Positions 1-8,537 of a DNA stretch of 64,000 nt are shown here, piece by piece. Origin of the DNA: JAICKN01 sp036489565 (GTDB lineage: Bacteria > Acidobacteriota > Terriglobia > Terriglobales > Acidobacteriaceae); the NCBI GenBank assembly GCA_036489565.1, contig DASXFN010000106.1, positions 1-64,000 on the forward strand, written 5' to 3'. Both the position numbers and the translations under genes were made by a program. Position 1 is the first letter of the stretch. Every line of letters starts with the position of its first letter. A model generated the notes under the pieces. That model did no database searches, was not told the origin of the DNA, and saw nothing but the letters and a program-made list of their open reading frames with translations.

Positions 1-832
1 GGCGACGACCGATTACCTGACCGGCTTGCCGAACGCCCGTTCATTGTTCATGCAATTGGAACGTGAACTGGCACGCTGCAAACGCGACGAGACGCCTTTG
101 ACGGTAATGGTCTGCGACATGGATGGATTCAAGCAGATCAATGATCGCTTTGGTCACCTGGAAGGAAATCGCGTGCTTCGTTTGTTCGCGCAGGCGCTTA
201 AGGACAGTTGCCGCGAATATGACTACGTGGCGCGAATGGGCGGGGATGAATTCGTGGTGGTCGCTCCCGGCCTTACACCTGACGCTGCAATCGCCAAACA
301 AGACATGCTGCGCGAGATGGCGGTCAATGCGGGCAAGCAGGTCTGCGGTGAAGAAATTCTTTCTTTAAGCGTTGGCTATTCGGTATTTCCCGACGATGGG
401 ACGGATGCCGAGGGACTGCTTTCCCAAGCCGACCGCCTAATGTATCTGGAAAAGCAGCAACAGCCGGCGCGCAAGAATCGCCGCATGTTCCCCAGGCTGA
501 AGTCCAGGGTGACAATCGAACTGCATACCACCGATGGCAGCGCGCCCATTCTTGGAAATCTGGTGGACCTCAGCCTGGGAGGGTGCTTTGTGGAGACGAG
601 CGCGATTCTGCAGGCTGGCAAACCTCTGACCCTTGTTTTCTCCATTGACGATGGAAAGTTGCAGGCCGAAGGCTCTGTGTTGCGCATAGATCCTGGCACC
701 GGAATCGCAATTCAATTTAATGACATGGATCGTGCCAACCGTGAGCGCATACCGCGGATCCTGGAGTTTGTACAGAACGCGGCCGCGTTTTATGACAACC
801 GATACCTGGCGGAACTGCGGCGCAATCAGTAG
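1..832 (+). CDS. GGDEF-PilZ cyclic-di-GMP signalling protein (5' partial)
   Basis: The reading frame is open to the left edge, so the start lies outside the window; the visible part begins with DYLTGLPNAR, the canonical opening of a GGDEF domain. The GGDEF motif itself is intact (RMGGDEFVVV), and REYD five residues upstream matches the RxxD inhibitory I-site, so product-feedback inhibition of diguanylate cyclase activity is likely. After about 150 residues a PilZ domain follows, with RxxxR in RRMFPR and DxSxxG in DLSLGG, the two c-di-GMP contact motifs. The protein therefore probably both makes and senses c-di-GMP. Any sensory N-terminus is not visible. Its end overlaps the convergent ABC permease gene by 7 bp. 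Confidence 0.93.
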   Translation, partial: ATTDYLTGLPNARSLFMQLERELARCKRDETPLTVMVCDMDGFKQINDRFGHLEGNRVLRLFAQALKDSCREYDYVARMGGDEFVVVAPGLTPDAAIAKQDMLREMAVNAGKQVCGEEILSLSVGYSVFPDDGTDAEGLLSQADRLMYLEKQQQPARKNRRMFPRLKSRVTIELHTTDGSAPILGNLVDLSLGGCFVETSAILQAGKPLTLVFSIDDGKLQAEGSVLRIDPGTGIAIQFNDMDRANRERIPRILEFVQNAAAFYDNRYLAELRRNQ

Positions 833-1644
833 AACGAGAGCGTGCCTTCCAACCGCGCGCGCTTCAGCATATAAGAAAAAATAAGCAGTCCTGCCGGCAG
901 CAGAACTACTGAAAAAGCCGCCAGGATGGCGATTTCGCGCCCGACCCCCTGCAGCGTGCCTCCGGATAATAGTGAAAAACGAAGCGCATTCAGACAGTGT
1001 GTTATCGGAATCAGTTTTGCTATCCAAAGCAGAGGCTTCGGCAACACACTCACCGGAAACATGGTGCCCGTCATCAGCCAGGCCACGGAACCGAATAACC
1101 ACATCACGGCCGATCCTTTGTGCGTGCCCAACTGAATTGCGGCGGCAATAATTCCGATGGCGACTGCAATCACAATGGAGAAAATGAAGGCGACAGCGGC
1201 GGCCAGCAGATTTTCATATCTCAAATGCACGCTCGAAAGAATCATCAGCCCCGCGGCCAGATATAGCAGCAGGCGAAGTATATTGCGGGAGAATGCTGAA
1301 GCCGCGCTGAGAAATATCAGCGTGGCTGGGGAGGTGCGCGAGGTCATCAGCACTTCCAGCGTCCCTGATTGCTGGGATTCCTGCATGCTGCTCAGGAAGG
1401 AATTGATTCCCATCATCAGGAAGGCATAAAAGCCCGCGCCGATCAGCAGAAATGGGAAATACCCCATTCCCTGTGGGCGGAACGATGGGCCGATGGCGCG
1501 GGAGAGATAGTAGAATGCGGCGAGTTCGGCCACGATTCCCATTCCCGTCATCAAAAACGCGGAGCGGTAGCGGAGGCTGGTGAGGAAATCCTTGCGAACG
1601 ATGGCTAGCAGTTTGTCGCAAAGCCTGAAGAGGCGATTGCTCAT
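826..1644 (-). CDS. ABC-2 type transporter permease
   Basis: 272-residue membrane protein with about six hydrophobic segments and the layout of ABC-2 (NatB/drug-export) permeases: cytoplasmic N-terminus ending in KDFLTSLRYRSAF, then hydrophobic helices, with a short polar segment MQESQQSGTLEVLMTSRTSP typical of the family's coupling region. The start codon overlaps the stop of the upstream ATPase gene (ATGA), so the two are translationally coupled and form one exporter. The substrate cannot be read from the sequence. Confidence 0.9.
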   Translation of the reverse strand: MSNRLFRLCDKLLAIVRKDFLTSLRYRSAFLMTGMGIVAELAAFYYLSRAIGPSFRPQGMGYFPFLLIGAGFYAFLMMGINSFLSSMQESQQSGTLEVLMTSRTSPATLIFLSAASAFSRNILRLLLYLAAGLMILSSVHLRYENLLAAAVAFIFSIVIAVAIGIIAAAIQLGTHKGSAVMWLFGSVAWLMTGTMFPVSVLPKPLLWIAKLIPITHCLNALRFSLLSGGTLQGVGREIAILAAFSVVLLPAGLLIFSYMLKRARLEGTLSFY

Positions 1645-2432
1645 GCGCCCGCCGCCAGAAACATTTTTTCTTCCGCTTCGCCGGTCGCCTGAAAATAAAA
1701 AGAACGCAACTGCTCCGCGCTTTCACGGAAAAGTTCCTTGCGCCCCACCACTTTGCCCCGGTGCAACACCACAACGGAATCTCCCACGCTGACTGCTTCG
1801 GTGAAATTGTGAGTGGCCAGCAGGACTGTCTTTCCCTGTTCAGACAGGCTGCGCACCAGTTTCCAGAATTGCATGGCGGAAGCGGGATCGAGGCTGCGCG
1901 TGGGTTCATCCAGCAGCAAAATGCTGGGATCTTTCAGCAGCGCGCGCGCTATCGCCAGCCTTTGATACATGCCGCTGGAAAACTTCATCACCAGCATGTC
2001 GGAGTCGGAGTGAAGACCCACCATTCCCAGTGCCCAGCGAATGCGTTTTTGGCGCTGGCTCCGTGGAACGTCCTCGAGGGCCGCGAAAAACTCTAAATTT
2101 TCGCGCGCGGAGAGACGCGGGAAAAAAGATCGCTCATTGGCCACGGCGAAACCGACGTCGCGCCGGGCCCGCGAGGAATTAGTTCTGGTGTCTGCGCCCG
2201 CCAGCAGGACGCGCCCGGAATCGGGCAGGAGCAAAGTCGAGATCAACTTCAAGGTTGTGGTCTTGCCGCTGCCATTCGGGCCGAGCAAAACCAACACGCG
2301 TCCGGGAGCGGCGCTGAATGAGACATTTTCCAGGGCGCGCGTTTCTCCTGCGCGCTCCCTCCCAATCCAGTTAAACAAAACAGGACGGTGACGGAACCTC
2401 TTGCTTACGGATTCGAAGACGATGCCGCCCAT
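1641..2432 (-). CDS. ABC transporter ATP-binding protein
   Basis: 263 residues with all ABC ATPase motifs in order: Walker A LLGPNGSGKTT near residue 50, an ABC signature variant FSSGMYQRLAIARALL, Walker B ILLLDEPT and the H-loop histidine in LLATHNF. The signature reads SSGMYQ, the form common in NatA/CcmA-like exporters. It would energise the downstream ABC-2 permease, with which it overlaps by 4 bp. Transcribed divergently from the nucleotidyltransferase-like gene across a 110-bp spacer; on this strand the spacer contains TATAAT without a convincing -35 box. Confidence 0.93.
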   Translation of the reverse strand: MGGIVFESVSKRFRHRPVLFNWIGRERAGETRALENVSFSAAPGRVLVLLGPNGSGKTTTLKLISTLLLPDSGRVLLAGADTRTNSSRARRDVGFAVANERSFFPRLSARENLEFFAALEDVPRSQRQKRIRWALGMVGLHSDSDMLVMKFSSGMYQRLAIARALLKDPSILLLDEPTRSLDPASAMQFWKLVRSLSEQGKTVLLATHNFTEAVSVGDSVVVLHRGKVVGRKELFRESAEQLRSFYFQATGEAEEKMFLAAGA

Positions 2433-2542
2433 AATTAAGCAACAGCGGGGCGCGTTTCACGCGCGACTCTGGCTGTGGGCTGATTATAGTGTCAATGAAT
2501 GCGATCTCCGCGGGCTTGCTGTTAACTGCGGAGTGAACCGAT

Positions 2543-3745
2543 ATGGCCGCCGCGTCATTACAACTTCCGATACCTGCCGCGCGCCCCCGAGTTGCGTCTG
2601 CTGTGAACCCGGAATTTGATTTATTGCAGGCCTGTTGTGCTCACGATCCGCAAGCGAACGAAGACGATCGGATTGCCGAGGCCATCGAGTGCGGGGTACG
2701 CTGGGATTTGCTGCTTCGGATGGCTGAGCATCATGGCGTGTTGCCGCTCGTAATGCAGCGACTGGCGCCATTTTGCGCCGCGATTCCGAAAGAGGTATGG
2801 GCAACGTTCACGAGAGCGCAGCAAATCCATTCGCGGCGTTCACTTTGGCTGACGAGTGAACTGGTCCGCATCGCTGGGCGGTTCAAGCAAGCTGGCATCG
2901 GATTTTTAACTTATAAGGGACCTGCACTGGCCGAATTGCTATACGGCGACGTAATCATGCGGCAATTCGGCGATCTGGATTTTCTGGTTTACCGCGACGA
3001 TGTCTCGCGCGCGATGACTGCAGCCCGCGAACTCGGATACCACTCGCAACTCGCGCTCACCGAGGCGCAGGAGCAGGCCTTTATTTCGGTTGGCTATGAG
3101 CGCGTTTTCGACAGCCAATTCGGACGCAACCTTTTGGAGATCAAATGGCAGGTGCTGCCGCCTTTTTACGCGATTGATTTTGATGTAGAGAAGATGTTCC
3201 TACGGTCTGATTCGATCAATATCGACGGCTTGAGCGTTCCCACTCTGGGTATGGAAGATTTGTTGCTCCTGCTGTGCGTGCATGCGGCAAAGCACGGTTG
3301 GGAGAAATTGTCGTGGCTGTGCGATATCGGAGTACTCGCGGCGCACGTGCTGGATTGGGAGCTGATCGAAAAGCAAGCCCGGCAGTTGGGAGTGCAGCGG
3401 ATTTTAGCAATCAATTTTGTTCTGGCAAACAGGCTTCTTCAGACTCCGATGCCTGCGACGATTGCCGTTTATCTGCAGAAAGATGGACGGGTGGCTTCGC
3501 TCGTCAATGCGATTGCCGCGAAAATTGAAGAATGCGGGAGTTGCGACGTTGCGTCCATCGCTTATTTCAAGGATTTTTCCGATTTGCGGGAACAGCGAAT
3601 GGACTGGGTGCGATTTTGGTGGCGGCTCATTACTACGCCGGGAGTTGGCGAGTGGAATAGCCTGGGCCTGCGCAATCCGCGCTCTCTTCTATATAAGGCG
3701 GTCCGGGGCTGGCGGCTTGCGCGGAAAGCTGTGGGCCCGAGATAG
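2543..3745 (+). CDS. nucleotidyltransferase-family protein (NTP_transf_5-like)
   Basis: 400 residues. The block FLTYKGPALAELLYG followed by RQFGDLDFLV matches the uncharacterised nucleotidyltransferase family (Pfam NTP_transf_5): a lysine-containing turn and a GDxD metal-binding pair. Such proteins are often found in capsule or lasso-peptide-like clusters, but here the gene stands alone between an exporter and a dehydrogenase, so its substrate is unknown. The ATG is preceded by GGAG at about 9 nt. C-terminal part is helical with no recognisable domain. Confidence 0.75.
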   Translation: MAAASLQLPIPAARPRVASAVNPEFDLLQACCAHDPQANEDDRIAEAIECGVRWDLLLRMAEHHGVLPLVMQRLAPFCAAIPKEVWATFTRAQQIHSRRSLWLTSELVRIAGRFKQAGIGFLTYKGPALAELLYGDVIMRQFGDLDFLVYRDDVSRAMTAARELGYHSQLALTEAQEQAFISVGYERVFDSQFGRNLLEIKWQVLPPFYAIDFDVEKMFLRSDSINIDGLSVPTLGMEDLLLLLCVHAAKHGWEKLSWLCDIGVLAAHVLDWELIEKQARQLGVQRILAINFVLANRLLQTPMPATIAVYLQKDGRVASLVNAIAAKIEECGSCDVASIAYFKDFSDLREQRMDWVRFWWRLITTPGVGEWNSLGLRNPRSLLYKAVRGWRLARKAVGPR

Positions 3746-3810
3746 CGTCTAATTTTCGGGTTTCGTCAGCCCAAGAATATAGCTCGCCACGCTATTGAGC
3801 AGTTATAGGG

Positions 3811-3831
3811 ATCCTTCGCTGCGCTCAGGAT
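3811..3831. repeat. intergenic palindromic repeat (ATCCT...AGGAT type), copy 1
   Basis: In the 131-bp spacer between two convergent genes: ATCCTTCG...CAGGATGACA, an imperfect stem-loop. A second copy sharing the TCCTTCG and AGGATGACA edges occurs at 27605-27638. Its place between convergent stops would suit a bidirectional transcription end, but there is no clear U-tract. Confidence 0.5.
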
Positions 3832-3876
3832 GACAATTTCGAGATCGTTACAGTTTAGAGATCCGCACTGGACAAG

Positions 3877-6795
3877 TCATTTAGAGTTCTTTAGCAGGGC
3901 TAGCTGGATGGTCTCCGCGAGGTGCATGGTCTTTCGGCCGGTGCATTGCTCAATCTGTTCACGACAACTGAAGCCATCCGCAATGATCAGCGAGTCCGCT
4001 GGCGCGTTGCGAACGGCGGGTAGCAGTTCAAGCTCGCCAATCGCCACTGACACATCATATTTCTCATGCTCAAAGCCGAAAGAACCAGCCATGCCGCAGC
4101 ATCCGGCGGCTGGCATTTCGTAATCCAATCCCAATTTTTGGAGTACAGATTCCTGCGAATTCATCTTCATGATCGATTTGTGATGGCAATGCCCATGCAC
4201 AATCGCCTTGCGAGGAAATTCCGGCAATTTAAAATTCGGGGCCTTCTTTTCAAGAAATTCGCTGAGAAGAAATACTTGCCGCGATAGGCGCTCCGCGCGG
4301 TCATCCTTGGGAAATAGATTGAGCAGCTCATCGCGAAAGACGGACGCGCAACTCGGCTCCAGAACAACAATGGGAATGCCGGAGGCGATTTCATCTTCGA
4401 GCGCGTCGAGAATTTTGAGCAACAGGGTTTTAGCGCGATCCAGCAATCCAAAATCGTAGAGGGGACGTCCGCAGCACAGTACTTTCTTCGGTAGGCGCAC
4501 CTGGAAGCCGGCGGCTTCCAGCACTTCCACAGCTGCTTCTGCGGTTTCAGAATGAAAATAATTATTGAGGGTGTCGGGCCAGAGTAAAACCGAGGGACCG
4601 TCAGTATTCTGCGCTCCCTTTTGCTGAAACTTGGAGCGAAAGGTCTTGCGGGAAAACTTTGGGATCGACCGCTGTTGCGGGATTCCCGCGGCCAATTTGG
4701 CGAAATTGCGCAGCAAAGGAGCACCTGTGAGCGCATTCGCCAGCCAGGGAATTTTCGAAGCTATTTTCGCCCAGACGTCTATGTAAGCAAACGCGTATGC
4801 ACCGCGAGGACGCAATTTCCCTTCGTAATAGTGTGAAAAAAATTCTGCCTTATAGGTTGCGACATCCACGCTGACGGGACAATCGCTCTTGCATCCTTTA
4901 CAGGCAAGACAGAGGTCGAGCGACTTTTTCACGTCTTCATCGCGCCACCCGTCCTTAATCACGTCGCGCCTGGTCATCTCCCAAAGCAGGTGCGCCCGCC
5001 CGCGCGTCGAGTGCTCTTCTTCGCGGGTCACGCGGAAACTCGGACACATTACGCCGCCTTCGTAGTTGCGGCACTTCCCTACTCCCACGCAGCGCAACGT
5101 CGCTTGTGCGAGGCTGCCTGCATCTTGAGGAAATTGAAAATGCGTTTCCGGCTTCCACGGGCGATAGTTCTCGCCCAGCCGCAGGTTTTCATCCATGCGG
5201 TACGGTTCGACGACTTTGCCGGGATTCATCTTCCAGTGGGGGTCCCATATCGCCTTGAACTCGCGGAAGGCCTGAATCAGTTCCGGACCGAACATTTTTG
5301 GAAGCAGCTCTGCGCGCGATTGACCATCGCCGTGCTCCCCGGAGAGCGTGCCGCCATAACTGACAACCAGGTCCGCGGCTTCTTCCATGAACTTGCGGAA
5401 TTGCGCGATCCCCCTAGCGGACTCCATATCAAAGCTGATGCGCGTGTGCACGCAGCCATCGCCGAAGTGTCCATACAACGTGCCGCGATATTGGTAGGCA
5501 TCCATCAGCTTGCGCAAGTCGCGCAGATAGGGACCAAGCCGGTCGGGCGCAACGGCTGAATCCTCCCAGCCTTCCCACGTCAACGGCTCGCCCGGCACAT
5601 TGGAAATGGCGCCGAGGCTGGATTCGCGCACCTCCCACACCCGTTTAGCCTGGCGTTTGTCGGTGAACAAATGCATGTTAGGCGGCGACGCGGAGCGGGC
5701 GAGCGCATCCATCAGCCCGCGGGCCTGCGCCTCCGCCTCGCGCGCGGAACCCGCTCCAAACTCCGCCAGCAGCCAGCCCCCGCCCTCAGGCAGTAACGCC
5801 AGTCCTTCTGAGTTGATGCCTTTCCTGCGCGTGTACTCGACCAGCAGGTGGTCAATGCCCTCGAGACCAATGGGATGGTAAGCGAGCACATCCGGAACAT
5901 GGTCGGCGCACTGATAAATGTCGGGATAGGAAATAACCAGCAGCACCCGCTCCGGCGGGCTTTCTACCAGACGGCATGTTGCTTCGAGGGTAGTGACACA
6001 AGTTCCTTCCGAGCCGACCAGGGCGCGCGCCACATGAAAATTATTTTCGGGAAGAAGATAGTTGAGGTTGTATCCGGAAACGCGGCGGGGAATGTTCGGA
6101 TATCGCTCGCGGACGAGTCCGGCGTATTTTTCGCCCAGCGCTTTCAGGGCGGAATAAATTTCTCCGCGCCGGCCGCCTTCGCGGATGATGCGATCGCGTT
6201 CGCTGTCGCTGGTCGCCCCAACGACGAGCCGCGTACCGTCATAGGCAAGCACATCAAGCTGCTCGATATTGTCGTCGGTTTTGCCCGCCATGACGGAATG
6301 GACGCCGCAGGAGTTGTTGCCAATCATCCCGCCGAGCGTGCAGCGGCTATGGGTGGCGGGATCAGGAGCGAAGGTAAGATGATGTTTTTCCGCCGCATTG
6401 CGCAGGTGGTCAAGGACCACTCCCGGCTGCACGCGGGCCGTACGTTTGACGGGATCAATCTCCAGAATTTGCGCCATATACTTGGAGAAATCCAGGACAA
6501 TGGCCGTGTTGCAGCACTGGCCCGCGAGCGAAGTGCCTCCGCCGCGGCAAAGCAAGGGAGCACCGTGCTCACGGCAAAGAGAGACGGCGGCAATGACGTC
6601 GTTATTATCGCGGGGAAGGACTACCCCGATGGGGACCTGCCGGTAGCTGGAGCCGTCGCTGGCATAGAGCGCCCGGCTGCCGCGATCAAAGCGCACTTCC
6701 CCGCGAATATCGCGGCGGAGCGCGGCTTCGAGAGCGGCAGAATCCACGGACGCTGATTTCGCCATTCCGGCGAGTTCAGAAAACTTGTCGGGCAT
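3877..6795 (-). CDS. FAD-linked oxidase / Fe-S oxidoreductase fusion (YdiJ/GlcD-GlpC type)
   Basis: 972 residues combining three modules. Residues about 45-270 form an FAD_binding_4 domain (CRGGGTSLAGQC); about 270-540 a GlcD-type oxidase C domain with HGDGQSRAELLPKMFGPEL; then cysteine clusters GVGKCRNYEGGVMC and LCLACKGCKSDCP for Fe-S centres, and two CCG domains (VLCCGRPLYD, AAGCCGMAGSFG). Length and order match YdiJ-type D-2-hydroxyacid dehydrogenases, reported to use D-2-hydroxyglutarate or D-lactate and to feed electrons to the quinone pool. The exact substrate is not decidable here. Followed by the respiratory operon's tail on the same strand but with its own start. Confidence 0.88.
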   Translation of the reverse strand: MPDKFSELAGMAKSASVDSAALEAALRRDIRGEVRFDRGSRALYASDGSSYRQVPIGVVLPRDNNDVIAAVSLCREHGAPLLCRGGGTSLAGQCCNTAIVLDFSKYMAQILEIDPVKRTARVQPGVVLDHLRNAAEKHHLTFAPDPATHSRCTLGGMIGNNSCGVHSVMAGKTDDNIEQLDVLAYDGTRLVVGATSDSERDRIIREGGRRGEIYSALKALGEKYAGLVRERYPNIPRRVSGYNLNYLLPENNFHVARALVGSEGTCVTTLEATCRLVESPPERVLLVISYPDIYQCADHVPDVLAYHPIGLEGIDHLLVEYTRRKGINSEGLALLPEGGGWLLAEFGAGSAREAEAQARGLMDALARSASPPNMHLFTDKRQAKRVWEVRESSLGAISNVPGEPLTWEGWEDSAVAPDRLGPYLRDLRKLMDAYQYRGTLYGHFGDGCVHTRISFDMESARGIAQFRKFMEEAADLVVSYGGTLSGEHGDGQSRAELLPKMFGPELIQAFREFKAIWDPHWKMNPGKVVEPYRMDENLRLGENYRPWKPETHFQFPQDAGSLAQATLRCVGVGKCRNYEGGVMCPSFRVTREEEHSTRGRAHLLWEMTRRDVIKDGWRDEDVKKSLDLCLACKGCKSDCPVSVDVATYKAEFFSHYYEGKLRPRGAYAFAYIDVWAKIASKIPWLANALTGAPLLRNFAKLAAGIPQQRSIPKFSRKTFRSKFQQKGAQNTDGPSVLLWPDTLNNYFHSETAEAAVEVLEAAGFQVRLPKKVLCCGRPLYDFGLLDRAKTLLLKILDALEDEIASGIPIVVLEPSCASVFRDELLNLFPKDDRAERLSRQVFLLSEFLEKKAPNFKLPEFPRKAIVHGHCHHKSIMKMNSQESVLQKLGLDYEMPAAGCCGMAGSFGFEHEKYDVSVAIGELELLPAVRNAPADSLIIADGFSCREQIEQCTGRKTMHLAETIQLALLKNSK

Positions 6796-6816
6796 CTCTA
6801 CGAAGTTTATTCCGAA

Positions 6817-7461
6817 CTAGTGAATCATGCCGGTATTGGTGATCCTGGCCACCGCGATTTGCGTTTTGCCGTCGCGAGGCTCAATGGTGATTGTGGTCAG
6901 ATCGTCCTTCGCGCCGGAAAGCAGGCTGTAACGTCCGTTTTCTCCGGATGTCATCGTGGCATTGGGAAACTTGGACTTGTAAAAGTCGGCCACGGTCGCG
7001 GGCGGATCGTCGCTCTCGTAAGTGACGGTTGCGGTGTGCATTTTGCCAATATTCATGTTGGCAGCGCCGTTCTTTTGAACAGTAGCGCCTGGATATGCGG
7101 CCACACCGGTGTCCCGCGCCGCCTGGTTGGGATCGGCGGTGCTATTGAGGGAACCGAAAGGCGTGTCTATGCTGACTTCGCCATTCTTCTCGTTCACATG
7201 CATCTTGTTAACGGCGCGGTGCACGAAGTAGATACACGATCCACCCGCCACGATAATCAAGCCAATCACGATTGCCAGAATGATCAGGATGATCTTCAAC
7301 GCGCCGCTGCTCTGGGCGGGCACGGGAGCGGCGGATGGAGGCACTGCCATCGTTGAGGACACAGCTACGGGAATTGCCGGCGCTCCGGTGGCCGCGCCGC
7401 ATTTAGGACAGAATTGCGCACCAGCGGCCAACGCTGTTCCGCAGGAATTGCAGAATGCCAT
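6817..7461 (-). CDS. zinc-ribbon single-span membrane protein
   Basis: 214 residues. An N-terminal zinc ribbon (CNSCG and CPKCG, residues 4-22) precedes an alanine/proline-rich linker, one transmembrane helix at about 57-80 and an extracytoplasmic domain with no family I recognise. The topology puts the zinc ribbon in the cytoplasm. It lies 71 bp downstream of the cytochrome oxidase genes on the same strand, so co-transcription is possible, but similar zinc-ribbon membrane proteins are common in acidobacteria outside respiratory operons. Function unknown. Confidence 0.75.
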   Translation of the reverse strand: MAFCNSCGTALAAGAQFCPKCGAATGAPAIPVAVSSTMAVPPSAAPVPAQSSGALKIILIILAIVIGLIIVAGGSCIYFVHRAVNKMHVNEKNGEVSIDTPFGSLNSTADPNQAARDTGVAAYPGATVQKNGAANMNIGKMHTATVTYESDDPPATVADFYKSKFPNATMTSGENGRYSLLSGAKDDLTTITIEPRDGKTQIAVARITNTGMIH

Positions 7462-7532
7462 AGATCACCTCGTCGAGGGGTTTCCAGACTGGCGGAGTAT
7501 ATCGTAAGTGCGCCAGAAGGGACGAGGAAAAT

Positions 7533-7820
7533 CTATCCGGTGGCCCGCGTGGCAAAGTCCGCGAGACTGAGAATCAGCAGAAGTCCCAGCCAGAAGATCG
7601 CGGCCATGATCACCGTCTTGGTCATCTTTTCGCTGGTGTACTTCACGTGCATGAAGAAAAGGACGACCAGGGTGGCCTTGAAGGTGGCAATAATGAGGGC
7701 GACCACGGTATTGAATGGTCCCAAGTCCACGAACGCCACCGCGGCCGTGATCACGGTAAAGATCATCAGCGTGACCCAGATCATGTAGTAAATCTTGCTG
7801 GGAATAATATGTTCAGACAT
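7533..7820 (-). CDS. coxD: cytochrome c oxidase subunit IV (caa3-type)
   Basis: 95 residues, three hydrophobic helices, and the family hallmark FFMHVKYTS in the loop after the second helix (COX4_pro/CtaF family). It is the last cox gene of the respiratory operon, 9 bp after subunit III, and would be a small structural subunit of the oxidase in the cytoplasmic membrane. Length is normal for prokaryotic subunit IV. Confidence 0.9.
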   Translation of the reverse strand: MSEHIIPSKIYYMIWVTLMIFTVITAAVAFVDLGPFNTVVALIIATFKATLVVLFFMHVKYTSEKMTKTVIMAAIFWLGLLLILSLADFATRATG

Positions 7821-7829
7821 GGTTGCGGC

Positions 7830-8537
7830 TCACGGTATATGCTTCCGGTCAATTAAATATAACAACGGGAACAGGTAGATCCACACAATGTCAACAAAGT
7901 GCCAGTACAACCCACCGATTTCCATGGGCGTGTAATAGTCGGGGCCAAAGCGTCCCTTCCATGCCATCCACAGCAGGGCCAAAAAGATGCCGATGCCGAT
8001 GATCATGTGCAAAGCGTGCAGCCCAGTGAGCGCGAAGTACAAGGAAAAATAAAGCTGCGCATGGCCAGGATTCAACGGCGTGTGCGGATGCGCGGCTTGA
8101 ATATCGCTTATGTTGAATGAAATTCCCGGGACGTGGTGCTCTTGATATTTCTGATACCACTCGATGCCCTTGATCCCAAGGAAGGCGAGGCCAAAGATCA
8201 GCGTGAGGATTATGAGAACGATCAGCAGCTTGCGCTTACCGCGCTGCGCGGCCTTCACGCCGAGGGCGACAGTCAAACTGCTGCAGATGAGGACGATGGT
8301 GTTGATGGTTCCCAGCCAGATGTCTATGCTCTGGCTGCCGGTGGCGAATTCGTTGTAATACTTAAGGCGATAGACGAGGTAGGCCAGGAACATCCCGCCA
8401 AAAAACATGATTTCCGTGCCCAGGAATACCCACATGCCAAGCGTGGAGGCTTCCTTCTGCTGCTCCATGTCGGCAAAGTGGTGCTGGAGGTCGGAGTGTT
8501 CGTGTTCCTGCGTCGCCAAAGCGGAAGTTTCAGCCAA
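7830..8537 (-). CDS. coxC: cytochrome c oxidase subunit III
   Basis: About 235 residues with the heme-copper oxidase subunit III fold: LGMWVFLGTEIMFFGGMF in the first helix, and GLHALHMIIG and YWHFVDIVWIYLF near the end. An in-frame ATG exists at 8567, but I choose the TTG at 8535-8537, because AGGAGG sits 6 nt before it; the ATG start would place this Shine-Dalgarno inside the coding region and extend into coxA by 38 bp. With the TTG the overlap with the coxA stop is 8 bp, the usual coupling arrangement in this operon. Confidence 0.9.
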   Translation of the reverse strand: MAETSALATQEHEHSDLQHHFADMEQQKEASTLGMWVFLGTEIMFFGGMFLAYLVYRLKYYNEFATGSQSIDIWLGTINTIVLICSSLTVALGVKAAQRGKRKLLIVLIILTLIFGLAFLGIKGIEWYQKYQEHHVPGISFNISDIQAAHPHTPLNPGHAQLYFSLYFALTGLHALHMIIGIGIFLALLWMAWKGRFGPDYYTPMEIGGLYWHFVDIVWIYLFPLLYLIDRKHIP

